Shown one piece after another: positions 5,927 through 6,722 of a stretch of 6,722 nucleotides of DNA. The stretch covers positions 1 to 6,722 of the forward strand of contig JAAUPO010000131.1 of NCBI GenBank assembly GCA_012033095.1, in the 5' to 3' direction. Position 1 is the stretch's first letter; the number at the start of each line of letters is the position of its first letter. This DNA comes from Synechococcaceae cyanobacterium RL_1_2. GTDB lineage: Bacteria > Cyanobacteriota > Cyanobacteriia > Cyanobacteriales > JAAUPO01. The notes below the pieces were generated by a model. That model was not told where the DNA came from. It saw nothing but the letters and a program-made list of their open reading frames with translations, and searched no databases. The translations under genes and the position numbers were made by a program.

Positions 5927-6722
5927 TTAATATTTACGTTCTTTCGGCTCAAACATATCGATCGCTACTGGTAAATAATCGATGGTAATGCCATCTTCCT
6001 GGTAATAGGCTAGGGTATGTTTTAAAAATTCCTGATCCACGCGATCGGGATAATCTTCACGGGAGTGGGCCCCTCGGCTTTCTTTGCGATTGAGGGCCGA
6101 TGTTAAGATCATTTCCCCAACCACCATAATACTTTCTAGCTCTAGGGCTTCAATGAGTTCCTGGTTCCATTGTTTGCTTTGGTCATCTAATTTAATGGCA
6201 TGATACTGCTCCTTCATGGTTTGGAGTTGGTTTAATCCTTCCTTCATGATGGCTTCATTGCGAAATACACCACAATGTTCACTCATGGAATCTTGCCATT
6301 GTTGTCGTAGGGCATTAATGCGAAGGTTACCGTGGGGTTGCATCAGTTTAATAATGCGTTCTTTTGCTCGATCGATATATCTTTTTTCATCGATCGAGGC
6401 GAAGGTACGATCTTTGATGTAATCCGAGATCGCTGCCCCTGTGCGTCGGCCATATACCACGCATTCCAACAGGGAATTACTTCCTAAACGATTGGCTCCA
6501 TGCACCGATACGCAGGCGGATTCCCCCGCCGAAAACAAAGCTTCTACTAAATTGCCTTCCCCATCTCGTTGGACTTGGCCATTGGTATTTACCGGAATTC
6601 CCCCCATACAATAATGGGCCGTAGGACGCACTGGCATGGGTTGATCCACCGCATCAATCCCTACTAACCGATGGGCTTCTTCCCAACAGAAGGGAATGCG
6701 ACTCATAATTTTTTTCCCGGCC
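5927..6722 (-). CDS. sdhA: Succinate dehydrogenase flavoprotein subunit, C-terminal part
   Basis: This is the last ~264 codons of SdhA, the FAD-bearing subunit that oxidises succinate to fumarate in the TCA cycle and passes electrons to the respiratory quinone pool. The frame stays open to the right edge (AGKKIMSR before PFCWEEAHRL), so the ATG at 6706 is internal and the N-terminal FAD domain lies outside. Counting from that Met, RPTAHYCMGG (27-36) is the conserved active-site segment. SAGESACVSVHGANRLGSNS (59-78) is the FAD/substrate-contact motif, and SRGAHSREDYPDR (210-222) belongs to the conserved helical C-terminal domain. It ends FEPKERKY, as in cyanobacterial SdhA. The sdhB and membrane-anchor genes are not adjacent downstream, which fits the scattered sdh genes of cyanobacteria. 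FrdA-type use cannot be excluded from this fragment. Confidence 0.95.
   Translation of the reverse strand, partial: AGKKIMSRIPFCWEEAHRLVGIDAVDQPMPVRPTAHYCMGGIPVNTNGQVQRDGEGNLVEALFSAGESACVSVHGANRLGSNSLLECVVYGRRTGAAISDYIKDRTFASIDEKRYIDRAKERIIKLMQPHGNLRINALRQQWQDSMSEHCGVFRNEAIMKEGLNQLQTMKEQYHAIKLDDQSKQWNQELIEALELESIMVVGEMILTSALNRKESRGAHSREDYPDRVDQEFLKHTLAYYQEDGITIDYLPVAIDMFEPKERKY

Noticed and set aside
6216..6422. Plus-strand frame within sdhA
   Set aside because: It lies antisense to highly conserved SdhA sequence and has no independent support.

Overview
The window looks like chromosomal DNA from a cyanobacterium. Four HIP1 octamers (GCGATCGC) lie at 1152-1159, 2273-2280, 4026-4033 and 4389-4396, with many partial GCGATC/CGATCG sites. 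The genes fit too: a cyanobacterial-type YlqD, a Ycf19/YggT protein, a cyanobacterial-type SdhA with a characteristic C-terminus, and a short protein of a kind I associate with cyanobacteria. The intergenic DNA is AT-rich and littered with small C/G-run inverted-repeat elements, as in repeat-rich unicellular or colonial genera. I cannot name a genus from the sequence.

Layout, left to right. Positions 1-253 hold the 3' end of a ylqD-family gene with at least one frameshift. A repeat-filled spacer (254-788) carries a MITE-like element, a second repeat remnant and a 9-bp tandem motif. A secreted TPR-repeat protein follows (789-1854), broken by a cluster of small indels around 1480-1520. Its spacer (1855-2215) contains a terminator-like hairpin and a set of overlapping inverted repeats that can pair in two exclusive ways. 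A 62-residue protein (2216-2404) then ends in a strong, symmetric terminator (2590-2631).

On the minus strand, upp (4100 to 3443, frameshifted near its 3' end), a glycine-zipper membrane protein (3375 to 3079) and yggT/ycf19 (3029 to 2748) lie head to tail with gaps of 67 and 49 bp and may be one transcript. A spacer with the second MITE copy (4203-4337) separates upp from a divergently oriented plus-strand cytochrome b561-like membrane protein (4667-5260). A 666-bp spacer (5261-5926) holds three further inverted-repeat structures and no convincing gene. The window ends inside sdhA, the flavoprotein subunit of succinate dehydrogenase, on the minus strand and cut by the right edge.

The genes do not form one pathway. 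They are housekeeping or conserved genes: uracil salvage (upp), respiration and electron transfer (sdhA, b561-like protein), membrane proteins, and uncharacterised conserved proteins. The most notable non-genic content is a small family of related repeats found on both sides of the window, including a 29-bp segment present in opposite orientations at 528-556 and 5631-5659 with one mismatch. Three of the eight genes contain indels, partly in homopolymers. This points to either an imperfectly polished assembly or real decay, so the gene breaks should be read with caution. I found no convincing new defence, mobile or biosynthetic system.
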